Source: Aphanomyces cochlioides
Lineage: Eukaryota > Oomycota > Saprolegniomycetes > Saprolegniales > Verrucalvaceae
Direction: 5' to 3'
DNA: 64,000 bases
Assembly (NCBI GenBank): GCA_019828595.1
Contig: JAHQRK010000011.1
Location: 124,001-188,000 of the forward strand
Shown: one piece after another, positions 45,782-56,862 of the stretch
Position numbering within the stretch: position 1 is the stretch's first letter
How the letters are laid out: each line of letters opens with the position of its first letter
Position numbers and translations under genes: made by a program
The notes under the pieces: model-generated
The model's database searches: none
Told to the model about the DNA's origin: nothing
What the model saw: only the letters and a program-made list of their open reading frames with translations

Positions 45782-46687
45782 CTAACAGGAATGATCCAGG
45801 AATGGATCATAGAGGATATAACTCGGGGACCCGACAAAGTCATGCAGTGGGTCGACGCAAGCGGCAGACCACACGGCATCGAGCTCCATAGCCGAAGTTG
45901 GTGACGAAAGCACACCGTCCACTTTGTCGAACTCGTCGAGAGGATCGTATTCACCGAGCGGCAGCATCCACGTCGAATCGTCATTCAGGAGACTGAGTGC
46001 TTCAATGTCGCGCGTCGACAGTTCGAAAAAATCCGTCTTGGCAAATGGATCCTCCAATGCTTTAGACAACGTGTTTCGTGGTAGTGGCGCACTCTTCGTC
46101 GTCGGAGCAACTTTGGCAGGTTGATGGATAGTCTTTGCAGGTGGCGTCATGGGTCTCCGTTCTTGCATCATCAGCACATTCGAACTCGTTGTCGACACGC
46201 GCAGAGTCGTGGGTTTCTTCGAAGGTGGAGCTGCTTGGAGGGTAGGTGTATGCATCTGGTGTTTCTTGGCGGCTGCAGCTGCTGCATTCTTTTTGCGATT
46301 GCGTTTGCGTTTGCGTGAGCCGCTTGCTCTTTGCTCTTCACGTTCGCGCTCTTCTCGCGCCCAACTTTCACAAAAGGCCAAATAAAGAGCATTAAGTTCA
46401 GCGGCTCGCCTCGCTTTTTCGTGTGGATCCATGTCATTCAAACGAGCGTCGTTGCGTTCATACATGCGTTTGCCAATGCTTTGCTCACCGACAAACTTCT
46501 TCGAGATACGCATAGGGCAACATCTCAATTTCGTGCTGAGCCAGGATCGCATCGTAGTGCCATTGTCAACGTCTGGCAAAATCCCCGCTGAGAAGTCCGA
46601 AATGAGGCGGTTCGTATATGCTTCTTCTTCCGGCGTCCACTTGCCCCATCTTGATGCTTTGAGATTTTTTGGCGCACTTTCCTCCAT
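45782..46687 (-). CDS. Stramenopile-type protein, KWTPEEEAY domain (301 aa)
   Basis: Start chosen at the first ATG (46687; MEESAPKNLKASRWGKWT). Residues about 12-80 carry a conserved block: WTPEEEAYTNRLISDFSAG, an acidic spacer, TTMRSWLSTKLRCCPMRISK and KKFVGEQSIGKRMYERN. From memory of the family, this block is common in diatom and oomycete proteins of unknown function and rare elsewhere. Next come an Arg/Glu helix, a basic nuclear-localisation-like run (SRKRKRNRKK), Ala-rich and Pro/Thr-rich linkers, and an acidic C-terminus (LSLLNDDSTWMLPLGEYDPL) resembling an activation region. Inference: nuclear, possibly transcriptional. The start of the block resembles a Myb/SANT helix. Confidence 0.75.
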   Translation of the reverse strand: MEESAPKNLKASRWGKWTPEEEAYTNRLISDFSAGILPDVDNGTTMRSWLSTKLRCCPMRISKKFVGEQSIGKRMYERNDARLNDMDPHEKARRAAELNALYLAFCESWAREEREREEQRASGSRKRKRNRKKNAAAAAAKKHQMHTPTLQAAPPSKKPTTLRVSTTSSNVLMMQERRPMTPPAKTIHQPAKVAPTTKSAPLPRNTLSKALEDPFAKTDFFELSTRDIEALSLLNDDSTWMLPLGEYDPLDEFDKVDGVLSSPTSAMELDAVWSAACVDPLHDFVGSPSYILYDPFLDHSC

Positions 46688-46736
46688 CTCGTTGGGATAC
46701 AAGCGCAGTTGTGGGCTTGTCGACTTTTTCGAAAAT

Positions 46737-47791
46737 GAGCACTTTGGAAAATTCAGAAACCTGCTCGAAGGCGCATCCCACGGTGGACAGTGGCGTACCT
46801 GATCGCGAGGCGTTCGAATTTATAAAGTCCGCGCTGACGAGGGAGAAGAGGAACAAGACCTGGGGCATCATCATGGGGATGGCCGTCATCTTGTTTGTCT
46901 TGGTTGTGTGCTTGATGGAGAAAGGACACGGATCCGCGAAAAAGAGCGCGAACTCTTGTTGGAAAGTTTATATGTCGGGGCTGATCCAATTGGAAAAATG
47001 ACGACAGAAGTAGCTCCGTTGTACTTGCCCTCGACTGGATCGAACAGCGCGCGGTGGACAATGCAATCTCTCCACGACTTTATGGATCTTGGTGATCGTA
47101 TCGACGATGTGGACCGCTTTCGGGTCGACGAGAAGACGCGTGAAAGATGGCACACAGCCTCATGTTGGCTGTCGTTGTCGTCCGTTGAATCATGATCATG
47201 GCATATCGCATGAAGTTGATCTGGTCCAAGCCGTACGTGGAAGTTATTCTCATTTGAATAGACGCCTGGCCATGAAAAGCAGACCAATCGGACTCGTATC
47301 CAGACGAGAGCTTCAAGTGCGTGTTCAATGACCAAGACGATGCACAAGCGGTGCATACAATGCACGTACATCCAGCAATCTCGCGCGACATGGTTGTTCC
47401 TCGTCAATCGCCAAGCATCATCTTCCTCTTACCATACACAAAAAAGAGACACGACAGTCCATCATCGTCATCGAGGAGATGCTGAGTACTTCGAGCGCAA
47501 GTACCATACACTGTTTGGCTCCTCTCTCGCCATCGAAGCTCTCGGCCTTTCCACTCCGTCTACTTCAGACAACAAAGAATCACGTGGCATTACAACGTTG
47601 CTCAACTAAGCCAAGTGTTGCTGAGTCGTACGATGGGTTGCTTCAAGTCATTGATGTATGGACATGGATATCTTCTGGCCGCGGACGAGCGTGCTCTGCA
47701 CAACCTGCCCAAAAGTGTCAAATATCATGGCTATGAAGATCTGAGAGCCTTCGATGACTTTATTGCTGCCTTGCGTCCATGCAGTCCCTAG
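46737..47791 (+). CDS. Probable multi-exon membrane protein, structure unresolved
   Basis: ATG 46737 opens a short cytosolic part (MSTLENSETCSKAHPTVDSG) and one membrane helix (WGIIMGMAVILFVLVVCLM), a type II signal-anchor pattern. The natural continuation (RIREKERELLLESLYVGADP up to RFRVDEKTRERWHTA) is one base out of frame after the helix. Further coding-like pieces lie at 47300-47420. The 3' end reads YFERK, intron 47501-47568, then QQRITWHYNVAQLSQ to a stop at 47791. I cannot connect the middle. A single-anchor Golgi/ER enzyme would fit the shape, but no family is recognised. Confidence 0.35.
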
Positions 47792-48200
47792 CGCGCTTGA
47801 GTGCTCGATGGCGAGATTGTGATATGGTCGTGACGTGGAAAGATGGGCTCAAGAGCCCATACGCCCAGCTTTTCCTTTGTCCACCTCTTAAGTTGACGCT
47901 CTCCACGACCAAGGTTTTCACTCAAGTTGTACAAAACCACCGCTGGTGACACAAGCTCTGCAGACTTCAATCCTTCGATGTTGAACACGCCGTTTTTCAG
48001 AGCTTGACCTTAAGAAGCCTCACTGAGCAACTCAGAGCTCCATGGTCGAATGTGAATCCAAGACTCCTTCGTACCGTCACGAGATATCTCCCGTGTGCCT
48101 GTTGGACTTATATCCACATGGCGCACCCACTTGATAAGATGGCAGTACGTCATGTTCATGTCCACCGCTCCATCCACTTTGTAACTCCTTGGTGAAACCG
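47788..48200 (-). pseudogene. Coding-like minus-strand frame with internal stop
   Basis: From about 48200 the frame reads YKVDGAVDMNMTYCHLIKW ... WIHIRPWSSELLSEAS, meets TAA near 48010, and continues in the same frame as GQALKNGVFNIEGLKSAELV ... HDHITISPSSTQAR to a stop at 47788. The continuity across the stop suggests one gene with a nonsense change, converging with the gene ending at 47791. The 5' end is unresolved because it runs into the start of the next + strand gene. No family recognised. Confidence 0.35.
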
Positions 48201-48256
48201 ATGGGACCTTGCCCGTTACCTTTGCAAATCAGCTCCAGGCTCAAAGAGAATACACT

Positions 48257-49737
48257 ATGCATCGAGTGAGCGATCATTTGAATGAGCGATACCCTTACAA
48301 GAGCGGCTTTCGTGAGGAATACAATCCGACTGAAGTCACGCGGGCGTATGGAAGCCGTGATGTAGCACGCTACTGCTCTCTCTTGGCGCTCCGAGAAGTC
48401 GACATTGAAGACGACGGCGTGATAGCTGCACTTCAGGGGCTAGCAGATTTGCTGGCGTCCCAGGAGAATAAAGTCAAAGCAGTGGAAGCGGGTGTGATCC
48501 CATCGATAAGTCGCCACATGACGTCGACGAATCAATCGATCCGACTTGGTGCTGTTCGTGTCACCGCTGCACTTGCCTGGGACGCCCAAGGCGTTGTCTC
48601 CATGGACAAGGATCCAACACTTCTATTCAATTTGAACTCATTGCTCTTTGACGAGAACGAACTTTGCATAGAAATGGCTGCAAAAGCATTTGTAAGTTTT
48701 CATCTAACTCGGCATTCCCTGACTATTATGTAGGTTCATTTGACAACAAATCGTGAAGGCATCGCCATTATCTTGTCTCGCGCGTACATTCCTGAAAAAC
48801 TTGTTGCAATGGCGCTGGCTGACGACAACAATTGGACCCAGGACACGCTCTTGTACTTGTACACGATATTCGCGCAAATGACAAAGTCCCATCAAGCAGC
48901 TCAAGCATTTGCAAATATCCATCTTGTGCCTGCAGTCGTCCGCGTTTTGGGTAAACCACTCATGTACCCAGCACCGTTGCTTCGGTATGCCGTATTGACA
49001 TTGTGGAATCTCGCGACGCACGTAAGTTGCAAGATTGACTTGGCAGTTAATGCCATACAGAATGAAGGCAAACTTGATGCGATCGAAGCAAATGCAGTAG
49101 AGAAAACAATAAAAATCCTGATTGGGGTCCAGAAGCATGCCTTTTCGGGCTTGGATGTTGCCAGCGAACTCGATTTGATCCGCATGGCTTCGGGTGCACT
49201 CATGGCTCTCTCCACTTGTGAAAGAGCCAAGCCCAAACTTGTCGCGTCAGGAATTCCACCACTCGTCGCGTGTCTGTCCATTGAATCGTCCAAGTCAAAC
49301 GCAATCCAAACACTCAATTCCATTTGCGAAGATCCATCGGGACTTTTGCCCGTCGTGACACTTCTTGTCCACGACACAACGCTTCTTCTCGAAGTGTTTG
49401 ACGTCCGTTGCACTCGAGCACTCAATACTCTCTTGGAAGAAAAACTTCAACTGGTTCCTGTGCTACAAGCGGTTGCGGCCATTTGCGATCGAAAAGAAGG
49501 CGTCGAGCATATCACGCAGGCGCTGCACATGCTCGATAACTTGGTTCAGCTCTGCGCTGACAATCCAGACGTAGAGCCCCAAGTGTTTCAACTGGCGACG
49601 CGCATCGTCCATCTCATCGCCGAGGTACTCAACGCTATTCTTTCGTTTCTTAAATTGTCTAGCATGATGAGACTTCTCGCAGTCGCGTCGATCGAGCTCT
49701 TCGGACTTTCAAAATTCAGCTCAAGGACGACATCTAG
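48257..49737 (+). CDS. ARM-repeat protein, RSPH14-like (466 aa)
   Basis: Exons 48257-48691, 48734-49624 and 49663-49737; introns of 42 and 38 nt, final exon ending KIQLKDDI. ATG 48257 (MHRVSDHLNERYPYKSGFRE). The N-terminal signature EVTRAYGSRDVARYC followed by a string of ARM/HEAT helices resembles RSPH14 (RTDR1), a radial-spoke component of motile flagella. The later KLDAIEANAVEKTIKILI also fits. Oomycete zoospores are flagellate, so this role is plausible. The match is from recognition only; a generic ARM protein is the alternative. Confidence 0.62.
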
Positions 49738-49915
49738 ACCAGTTTTATTTTCACAATTCTCAAGTGTCTCACAATTTCATGACCAAAGATTCAATAATTT
49801 CTGACTTTCAATATTGTCAATTATTTTTTATACTTTAATCAAGATATGGATAAACATTTTATCATGAATATTTATTTGCTCAACATTTTAATATATTTAT
49901 AGTTTAATTCAATGG
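49738..49915. other. AT-rich spacer
   Basis: Short AT-rich gap between the ARM gene and the left end of the Harbinger element. Confidence 0.4.
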
Positions 49916-49992
49916 TGGTACTCAAGTGCAGGTCGGCTTGCTTAAAGGTTCGAATTTCCCACACTGATTGGATAAAATTGAATCTTTAAAAC

Positions 49993-50078
49993 GAACCTTC
50001 AAGCACCCAAGGAGCCAGTTTCGTCCGGCATCAAATTTGGTGCTGAACGAAACTGGCTCCTGGATAAATTGAAGGTTC
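49993..50078. repeat. Subterminal hairpin in Harbinger element
   Basis: Perfect 14 bp inverted repeat GGAGCCAGTTTCGT (50011-50024 against 50047-50060) inside an outer 10 bp pair GAACCTTCAA (49993-50002 against 50069-50078). It is near one end of the element and could form a stem of about 24 bp with a 22 nt loop. Confidence 0.75.
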
Positions 50079-50157
50079 TCTTTTAATCGATACAAAACTT
50101 CAGAGGAAAGTCGCTTCGAATGGTTGACAGTCTCAAACTGACTGTGCAAACCTTGGC

Positions 50158-51057
50158 ATGGCACCAGCAGCCCCAACACGGCGATCACGAGTTGCATGGG
50201 ATGCCGACAGTGCGACGGTCGACGGCACTCGTGGAAAAAGCTCGCTCGAAGTGTTGTTGGATTGGATTTGCTTGCTGCCAAACTACCAACATTGGAAAGG
50301 AGACACACAACATGGAGTGACGAAGGAGGTTCTGTGCACCGAGATAAACTCCATCATGAAGGCCAATGGGATTACACATAGGTCAAACCAAGACATCAGA
50401 ACAAAAATTGGTGATTTATAGCGCAGTTACAGAACTGCGATTGACTGGAAGGCTAATACAGGAGAAGGAATTCTAGACAGCGAAGTTCTAGGCGGCACGT
50501 CAACTGTAGATGCGTACGTCCTTAAACTTTGTCGACATTTCAATCTATTAGATGGTGTAATGCGTAACCGCCCCTGCTCGCGACCACTTCTCACATCGGA
50601 TGCAGTACTCGACAGCTCTTGTGAAACGAATGCAATGGATAGTGAAGTTACAGTCGATCATATCAACGATGAGGATGAAGATTCACTTGTTCTTGCGTAA
50701 CCAACTCAAGTCGAGAATGAAGAACAAAAGAAATCCCACAAGCGTAAATTCTTCTCGCAATCAACAAGCAACAATGGTCGTTCAAAACGATTGTTTGGCA
50801 GTTTGAAGACTTTGCTCAATGATCCAAGTGAGATAGAGAAAGGTCGACTAGAAATTGAAGCGAACAAATTGCGCATTGAAGAAGAGCGTCTGACTATGGC
50901 AAAAAGCAAGAATGATCTGGAATGCAGTCTATTGCAACGAAATGTGAGCTTAAAAGACATTGAAATTGCCACCGAAAAACTACTCTCAAGAAAGCGACTA
51001 CTCGATGCAGGAATTTCGCCAGCCGATGTCGATGCGGCTTTACCTTTGAATAACTAG
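50158..51057 (+). pseudogene. Harbinger Myb/SANT-like protein, two stops
   Basis: Opens MAPAAPTRRSRVAWDADSAT and contains the trihelix/Myb-like block (SLEVLLDWICLLPNYQHWKG, GITHRSNQDIRTKIGDL). TAG at 50419 and TAA near 50698 interrupt one continuous frame, which ends in a Glu/Lys coiled coil (KGRLEIEANKLRIEEERLTM) and DAGISPADVDAALPLNN. Normal role in the family: helps the transposase bind the element ends in the nucleus. Confidence 0.75.
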
Positions 51058-51093
51058 AAATGACAACGAGTTTTATTATTGAAAGTCATGCTT

Positions 51094-52401
51094 TCACATC
51101 TGCATCTGCAGTATAGTGTTGAGCAGTAGATTTCTTCGACTTATCCCAGACGCAATCTGCAAGCGCGGTTCATTAACCCCAGGATCAGTGCTGTCGTCGT
51201 CGTCGTCGCTGTCTTCATCACTGTCAATCCATTCGTCGTCAACTTCGTCGTCAACTTCGTCGTCAATGCACAAGTTGTGTAATATTGCGCATGATAGAAT
51301 CAAACAGATAATTTGTTTCATCGCAGGCTTTCCATCGAAGAAATATCGTATGCCTTTCAAACATTGAAAGCGCCCTATACTTTGTCATTTGCATTTCAGC
51401 ACGTGCTTACCTTTCAACATACCAATGCAATGGTCCACGGCTACTCTCTTTGACGCAAGTTTGGAATTAAATTGCGATTGATGATCTGTTAGTTGCCTAT
51501 TAGGCAGCTTTTTGAAACAAGGAACTAAGCGCACATGGGGAGAGAAAGCTGAGTCCCCAACAAGATATTCATCGTCGGAAAAATGTGATTCAAGATTTCT
51601 GTTGAATTCACAATTGAGAAGGACTCGTTGGTCATGACTAGAGCCTGGAAACCCTACAAAAAGTAACGTATACGTCGCATATCATCACAAATGACAAGCC
51701 CTACGTCTTTTCAAGCATTTTCGATCATATACACTACCACTGACAGCGTAATTGCTCTTTCGGGTATAGTAATCTTCTCCATGATGCAAAGGCTTGGATT
51801 CAAGGGGGAACAATATCCCATCAACAAAGCCGACGCAGTTTGGTAGTGTTTGGTTTCTGTTGCTGATTCGCCTACGTTCTTCTTTATTTGGCCATACGAT
51901 AGCATCCGATTTGAGATGCAATATGGCTTCGACGCATCGTGTTGTGTATTGCTCTACAGAACCGATTGAGATTTTGAAGTACTGTGCTATCTTCTGATAG
52001 CTTGCACCATTTCCAGAGAAGCCCATTCGATAGAGGCAAACCATCATTTCATACTCGAGTTTCAGCTTTTTTTCTGCATAGTTTGGTGTATATTCGAGCC
52101 AACCATGCAATTCCCAAAACTTAGACCTGTCCAAACGAAAATCGTTCTTGAAATCTCCATTTGATTGTCCATGTAATAATGACTCAAACGTCGCAGGACT
52201 TTGTAGCAACGGCCTGCTTCGTGGATACAAGTAGCGTTTCAACATCACCATATTGTACAGTCGATAGACTTTCAAATCAAGATCGTCTTGATTGACGTCG
52301 TGAACGTCGAGTGCAATCCTCCAGGAGCGATAATCCATTCTCTCTTGGATCATCCTATCCAAGCACTTGAGTATGACGGCTCTGTCACTCTCTTTTGGCA
52401 T
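51094..52401 (-). pseudogene. PIF/Harbinger DDE transposase, one frameshift
   Basis: ATG 52401 (MPKESDRAVILKCLDRMIQE). Helix-turn-helix region (YQKIAQYFKISIGSVEQYTT), then NCVGFVDGILFPLES with the first catalytic Asp. A 32 nt intron-like segment after NYAVSG restores LVICDDMRRIRYFL. A missing base near 51664 breaks the frame before GFPGSSHD. Then FSDDEYLVGDSAF (second Asp) and VAVDHCIGMLKGRFQCLKG across a 35-36 nt intron near 51372-51407. Relatives carry Glu where this has Asp in the third catalytic position. The acidic C-terminus ends at 51094. Confidence 0.8.
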
Positions 52402-52706
52402 GGAAATCGACCTGTTGTGTCCGAGATGGAGTGGACTGGCTTCAACCAACAAGCACTTCCGTCCAGTTCAAAAGTGGGTGTCACATGTAGGTTTTTGTGA
52501 TGAAAACAGAAAGCCCCCTCATTGGACGAAACTACGTCCTTCAAGCAGTCCTTTAATCTGCACTTGAGTACCATAAATATGTTGACACACACTACTATGT
52601 AGTATACATTTGCCAAGATAATTAATGCAATTAAATTAAATTATTTGAATTAAATATATTTTTGAGCCAATGATGCGCGGGTTTCGATTCGATACAATCG
52701 ACATCG

Positions 52707-53573
52707 ATGGCAAGTGATCGTCGAGGCTACTGGGGACCCGTCACGTCGACAATCGACTGGTGTGAGCCCAACTACGTCGCGTCGTTCTACATAGCTGAGT
52801 TCTGGAACACATGGAGCAATATCTTCTTCGTCTTGGCAGGTTTCTACGGTCTCTATCGCTCGATTGCGCTTGGGTTTGAATGGCGCTTCCATCTCATTTA
52901 CATCAATATTGTCGTCATTGGTATTGGTTCGGCCATGTTTCACGGCACGCTACTATTTGTGTACGTACTTCTTGGTAAATTCTCGCCTCTCATGCTCTTC
53001 TCCACGATATAGGTCCCAGCAATGCGATGAAACGCCAATGGTTTGGTCCATGCTCATTTGGTATGTACTTTCTCTCGACACAATTGATGGATTTGCCACC
53101 GCAGGTTTTACATTCTCTACTCACCTCTTTGGGAAAAGCAATCGGCCAGTGTCAACTCCTTGATTGTCGTACTCTTGTCGACGCTCGGCCTGGGGTTTGC
53201 CGGCCTCCATGCCATCTACCGCTTCACGACGGCTTTCCAGTTCCTTTTTGCAGCACTCGTTCTGCTTTGCCTCCCGCGTCTTTTTTGGTACTACGGCGGC
53301 TTCAGAAATGCAAGAACTCGATCGTTGGTTGAACTCTACCTTGGATCGATATTGATCGCGACGGCGTGTTGGCTTTTGGACTTCCACTACTGCCAGAGTG
53401 CTTTCAACTTTTATGGTCACGCGTGGTGGCATTGCTTCATGAGCTTGAATGCGTATGCTGGACCTCTCTTCATGCAATACGTCCGTGCAGATTCAAAAGG
53501 CATGAAGCCTACCGTGGAAGTGGCATGGCCTGCTACGCTCACGATCTCCATTGCTTCCGACAAGCAAGATTAA
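52707..53573 (+). CDS. Alkaline ceramidase (256 aa)
   Basis: Hydrolyses (phyto)ceramide to sphingoid base and fatty acid in the ER/Golgi membrane. Exons 52707-52960, 53013-53060 and 53105-53573 join in one frame of normal family length with seven hydrophobic segments. N-terminal signature GYWGPVTSTIDWCEPNY and AEFWNTWSN. The metal-site motifs are complete: GSAMFHGTL (Ser and first His), CDETPMVW (Asp) and HAWWHC (last two His) near residue 215. The short C-terminal tail ends SDKQD. All catalytic residues typical of the family are present. Confidence 0.95.
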
Positions 53574-54040
53574 ACTCAACAAGCCCAAACAACGATATCA
53601 ATTGATCATGCATTATGGACGATGTAGTTGAAGCTTTTCGCGAAGAGAAAATGACATGGAAACTTGACAGTTGCGAAAGATCCTCAAACACTTATGGAGC
53701 TTCTATAGTAGTGACTCCACTCATCATCGAAGATGGGTCCAACAAGTCGAGAAATATTGTATTCGATGAAAGAAGTTAGTCTGCGCAATGAAATTGATGC
53801 TTGTTCAACATCGAAGGCATGACGCGTTCTGCTTGATTCATGGACAAAAGTTGATAGCTTCACCGAGTCATTAAAGACGATGCAGCTTCGGGCTCTGGCG
53901 GTGGCCAGTAGAGCAGTTGGTCATGTTTAAAGGGGTGTATCGTGAAGCCACGGCAAGGCTGCCAGCCATCTTACAACCAGACAACATATCGTACCTTACT
54001 GGCATTGTCATACTCATGGATGACATTCATGGCGTTGAGC
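53574..54040. other. Intergenic
   Basis: Nothing recognised. It includes the region just upstream of the next HA gene. Confidence 0.4.
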
Positions 54041-55686
54041 ATGCTTGGACACTTGAAGGTCAGTCGACGACTCTTGCCACTGCAGACATGGGGCGTTAAC
54101 TCATTTGCAACGAAGATATTCTCATTGGAAGAACAGAAGCAAATACTCCAAGTGGCTCAATGTGTGTACGAAATGGAAGGACGACCAAGACGAATGACTC
54201 TAACGCCGAATAAATACACAGTGCCGACAATCGAGCCATTTCCAGAGGACCTCCACGGAAAGAAGTTTGATATTACGATGTTTCGACAAGCAAAGAAAGC
54301 TGGAAAGTTGGACGTGAATATTGTTGCTCAATTTGATGCCATGGGGTTCTCTTGGAATGGCAAGGAATATGCATTTGAACGAGCGTGGGAAGAGTACCTT
54401 GCGGCTTTACGCATTTACGAGTCAATCTATGGCAACCTCAATGTGCCCTGGGGTTTCAAAGTGAAGGAAGGAGATACACAATGGCCTGAAATGTTTTGGG
54501 GAAAGCAACTGGGTTATGCCGTTGGAACGCTCCGAAGTCAGCAAGATACGATGGATCCAGCCAGACGACAGGTTTTGGATTCGATGGGGTTTATATGGGA
54601 TGGAGTTGAAGCCAACTGGAAGAGAAACTTGCTGGCATTGGAAACATACAAAGCCATGGATTCGATGGGGTTTATATGGGATGGAGTTGAAGCCAACTGG
54701 AAGAGAAACTTGCTGGCATTGGAAACATACAAAGCCATCCATGGAGATTTGCTGGTGAAATCGTCGTTTATTGTACCTGACCAAGATCCAAAGTGGCCAC
54801 AAGACACATGGAATATCAAATTGGGCTCTTTGGTATACAGATTGCGAGATTCCAAAGATTCTCTTCTTCACGAGATTCGTGATAAATTGAATGTTATGGG
54901 ATTTGTGTGGAACATAAAAGAAAAGAACATCGGAAGTGACCGAACTCTCAAAATTTCCATCGCCAAGCAGAAACAACTTCTTCAAGTCGTCGAAATCCAA
55001 TATAAGCCCCAAGACCATGCAGAATTCACGACATTTGAAAATAATTTCAGGGTTCTATCGACTTCCCCATGGCCGGAACATCTCCAGGGATGCAATTTCA
55101 ACATATCAAACTTTCGAACTGCCTACCGAATGAATCTGTTGAATCGTTCGATTGTGGCGAAGTTGGACGCAATGGGATTCGTCTGGGACGACAATCAGCA
55201 CCAGTGGAAGCTTTTTCTGGAAGCTCTACAAATATTCAAAAATATTTACGGCCATGTTGAGGTCGCAAAGTATTTTGAAATCCCAGCAGAAGACCCACAA
55301 TGGCCAGTGCACTTGAGGACAATGAAACTGGGCATAAGAGTTTCAAATATTCGAAGCCGACGCACGAGCTTGACGACGGAAATGACACAAGAGCTCGATG
55401 CATTGAATTTTGTGTGGGACGCAAAGAACTCCATCGGCAACGTGTTTTGCTTGCCTTGACAAAGTACCAGGAGCTCAATGGTGATCTCCTTGTACCGCAA
55501 AACTTTATTGTACCAGAAGATGATCCAGATTGGCCGTCTGATCTTGCAAACATGCAACTAGGAGCCATTGTGAACAGAATTCGCTCGACAAAGAATTCAC
55601 TGCCAAAGGAATGGAAAGAACAACTCAACAACATTGGATTTAAATGGAGCGCCAGAAAAAATCTCTTTGAAGTCACGTCTATTTGA
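54041..55686 (+). pseudogene. HA-repeat gene with tandem duplication and frameshift
   Basis: ATG 54041 chosen by alignment with other members (MLGHLKVSRRLLPLQTWGVN; basic start). Unit A (KQILQVAQCVYEMEGRPRR), HA1, then an exact 81 bp in-frame duplication (54578-54658 and 54659-54739) that repeats 27 residues around GFIWDGVEANWKRNLL. HA2, a changed linker (NIKEKNIGSDRT), second unit A and HA3 follow. A missing base at about 55426 puts HA4 (LALTKYQELNGDLLVPQNF) in another frame to 55686. It is well diverged from the 2-43 kb copies and not in a repeat arm. If the frameshift is a base error, the gene would be intact at about 548 aa. Confidence 0.82.
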
Positions 55687-56862
55687 CTTGACTGCCTCGA
55701 GCACTTAACGTTTCCCAAGAAGCTTGATTAATTGATTTCCTTGGCCTTGTAATTGATGCAAAATTGATTTCGATATCCTTGTCTGGCGCACGGCTCGCAA
55801 TGTATTCGCAATGAAATATGCTCAATTTGCATGTGGTCTTGGTGAAATTGGTCGAATTTCAAAGCAAGTCAGCATGTCAATTATTGCATTTATTACTCTG
55901 GCCACAGGCATAAATTAATCTGCGACCATATTCAAGTCAATAAACTCCCATGCACTCAGCCTGGGAACGCCAGCCAAACAGGTGCGTGACACGGCAGTGG
56001 CTGTGACTCGAATGGGTAAGCACATGAAGTATTAACCAACTTTAAGTTATAAGTCGGGTTGCCCCACGTCATGACGTCGTCCCAGCAAGCAAATAGTGTT
56101 ATCACCGTGCTCAAGCCACACCAGGAGGTTGCACTGAGTAAACGAAAAGTTGGAGGCTTGTTGTGAAATTGGTTTTGAATAAGATTCGATTGTATCGTGC
56201 AAGCGAAAGTGACCAGATACTCCAGCGAGAATTGCTTCGACTCTGTGGCATTCAAGAGAATAGATCGGCGTTCTAACCAGCATGGAAGGATCAGACTTTG
56301 TGAGATGACTGAGGACGACGAATGGGTGGCGATTTTTCACGGAACTGGGCGAAATGTCAACAAAGTCTCGACTTCTCTAAAGAAATAATTCCATGGGACA
56401 CATTCAATGTGAGATGATGGCTACCAACTTGCTACCACCGCCTAAAGACTTGCTACTGCTGCTCGATCAGCATAGGATCCAAGGTGGTGTAGTCGACGAT
56501 GGGAGGACTGACCTTCATTTTTTGTTTTGTCAAATTGCGCAACAGCGGCGCGGGTCGATGGCAAGTACATTTTCTAGTCTTGTGCGTTGCAGCAAGATCT
56601 GTGGATCGCTTTAACTTCTGACTCAAAAAGCATCAATGGATATTCCATAAACCTGAAACAACACTGCTCGAACAGACGACAAGGCCTTCCAAGCACGATC
56701 TCAAATTGTGCTACTCTTTCACACCCGACATTTAATTGTCTTGCACGAAATGATCGATAAAACAATGTCTTTCAAATCGGAGAAGACTACTGGCGCAACC
56801 ACAAATTCACTTTCCCTCTTCGTTTGGAGGCTCATTTTCCAAAGAGCATTAACGTTGGCATC
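55687..56862. other. Intergenic
   Basis: Only short open frames without domains (for instance 56197-56388 and 56393-56614 on +). I cannot support a gene. Confidence 0.4.

Larger units (their letters stand above)
49916..52573. mobile_element. PIF/Harbinger transposon (2.66 kb)
   Basis: Sixteen-base terminal inverted repeats TGGTACTCAAGTGCAG at 49916-49931 and, inverted, at 52558-52573. Inside are the two genes expected of this superfamily in convergent order: a Myb/SANT-like DNA-binding protein (+) and a DDE transposase (-). The usual 3 bp TWA target duplication is not clear at the ends. Both genes carry lesions, so the copy is probably inactive. Confidence 0.85.

Noticed and set aside
46171..46437. 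Alternative minus-strand frame inside the stramenopile-type gene
   Set aside because: Low-complexity shadow in another frame of the Lys/Arg and Ala-rich region.
49940..49962. GGTTCGAAT resembling a tRNA T-loop
   Set aside because: No acceptor, D or anticodon stem can be folded around it; it is within the Harbinger terminal region.
51150..51270. GTC/TCG trinucleotide run as a microsatellite of interest
   Set aside because: It is the acidic Asp/Glu tail of the Harbinger transposase and needs no other explanation.
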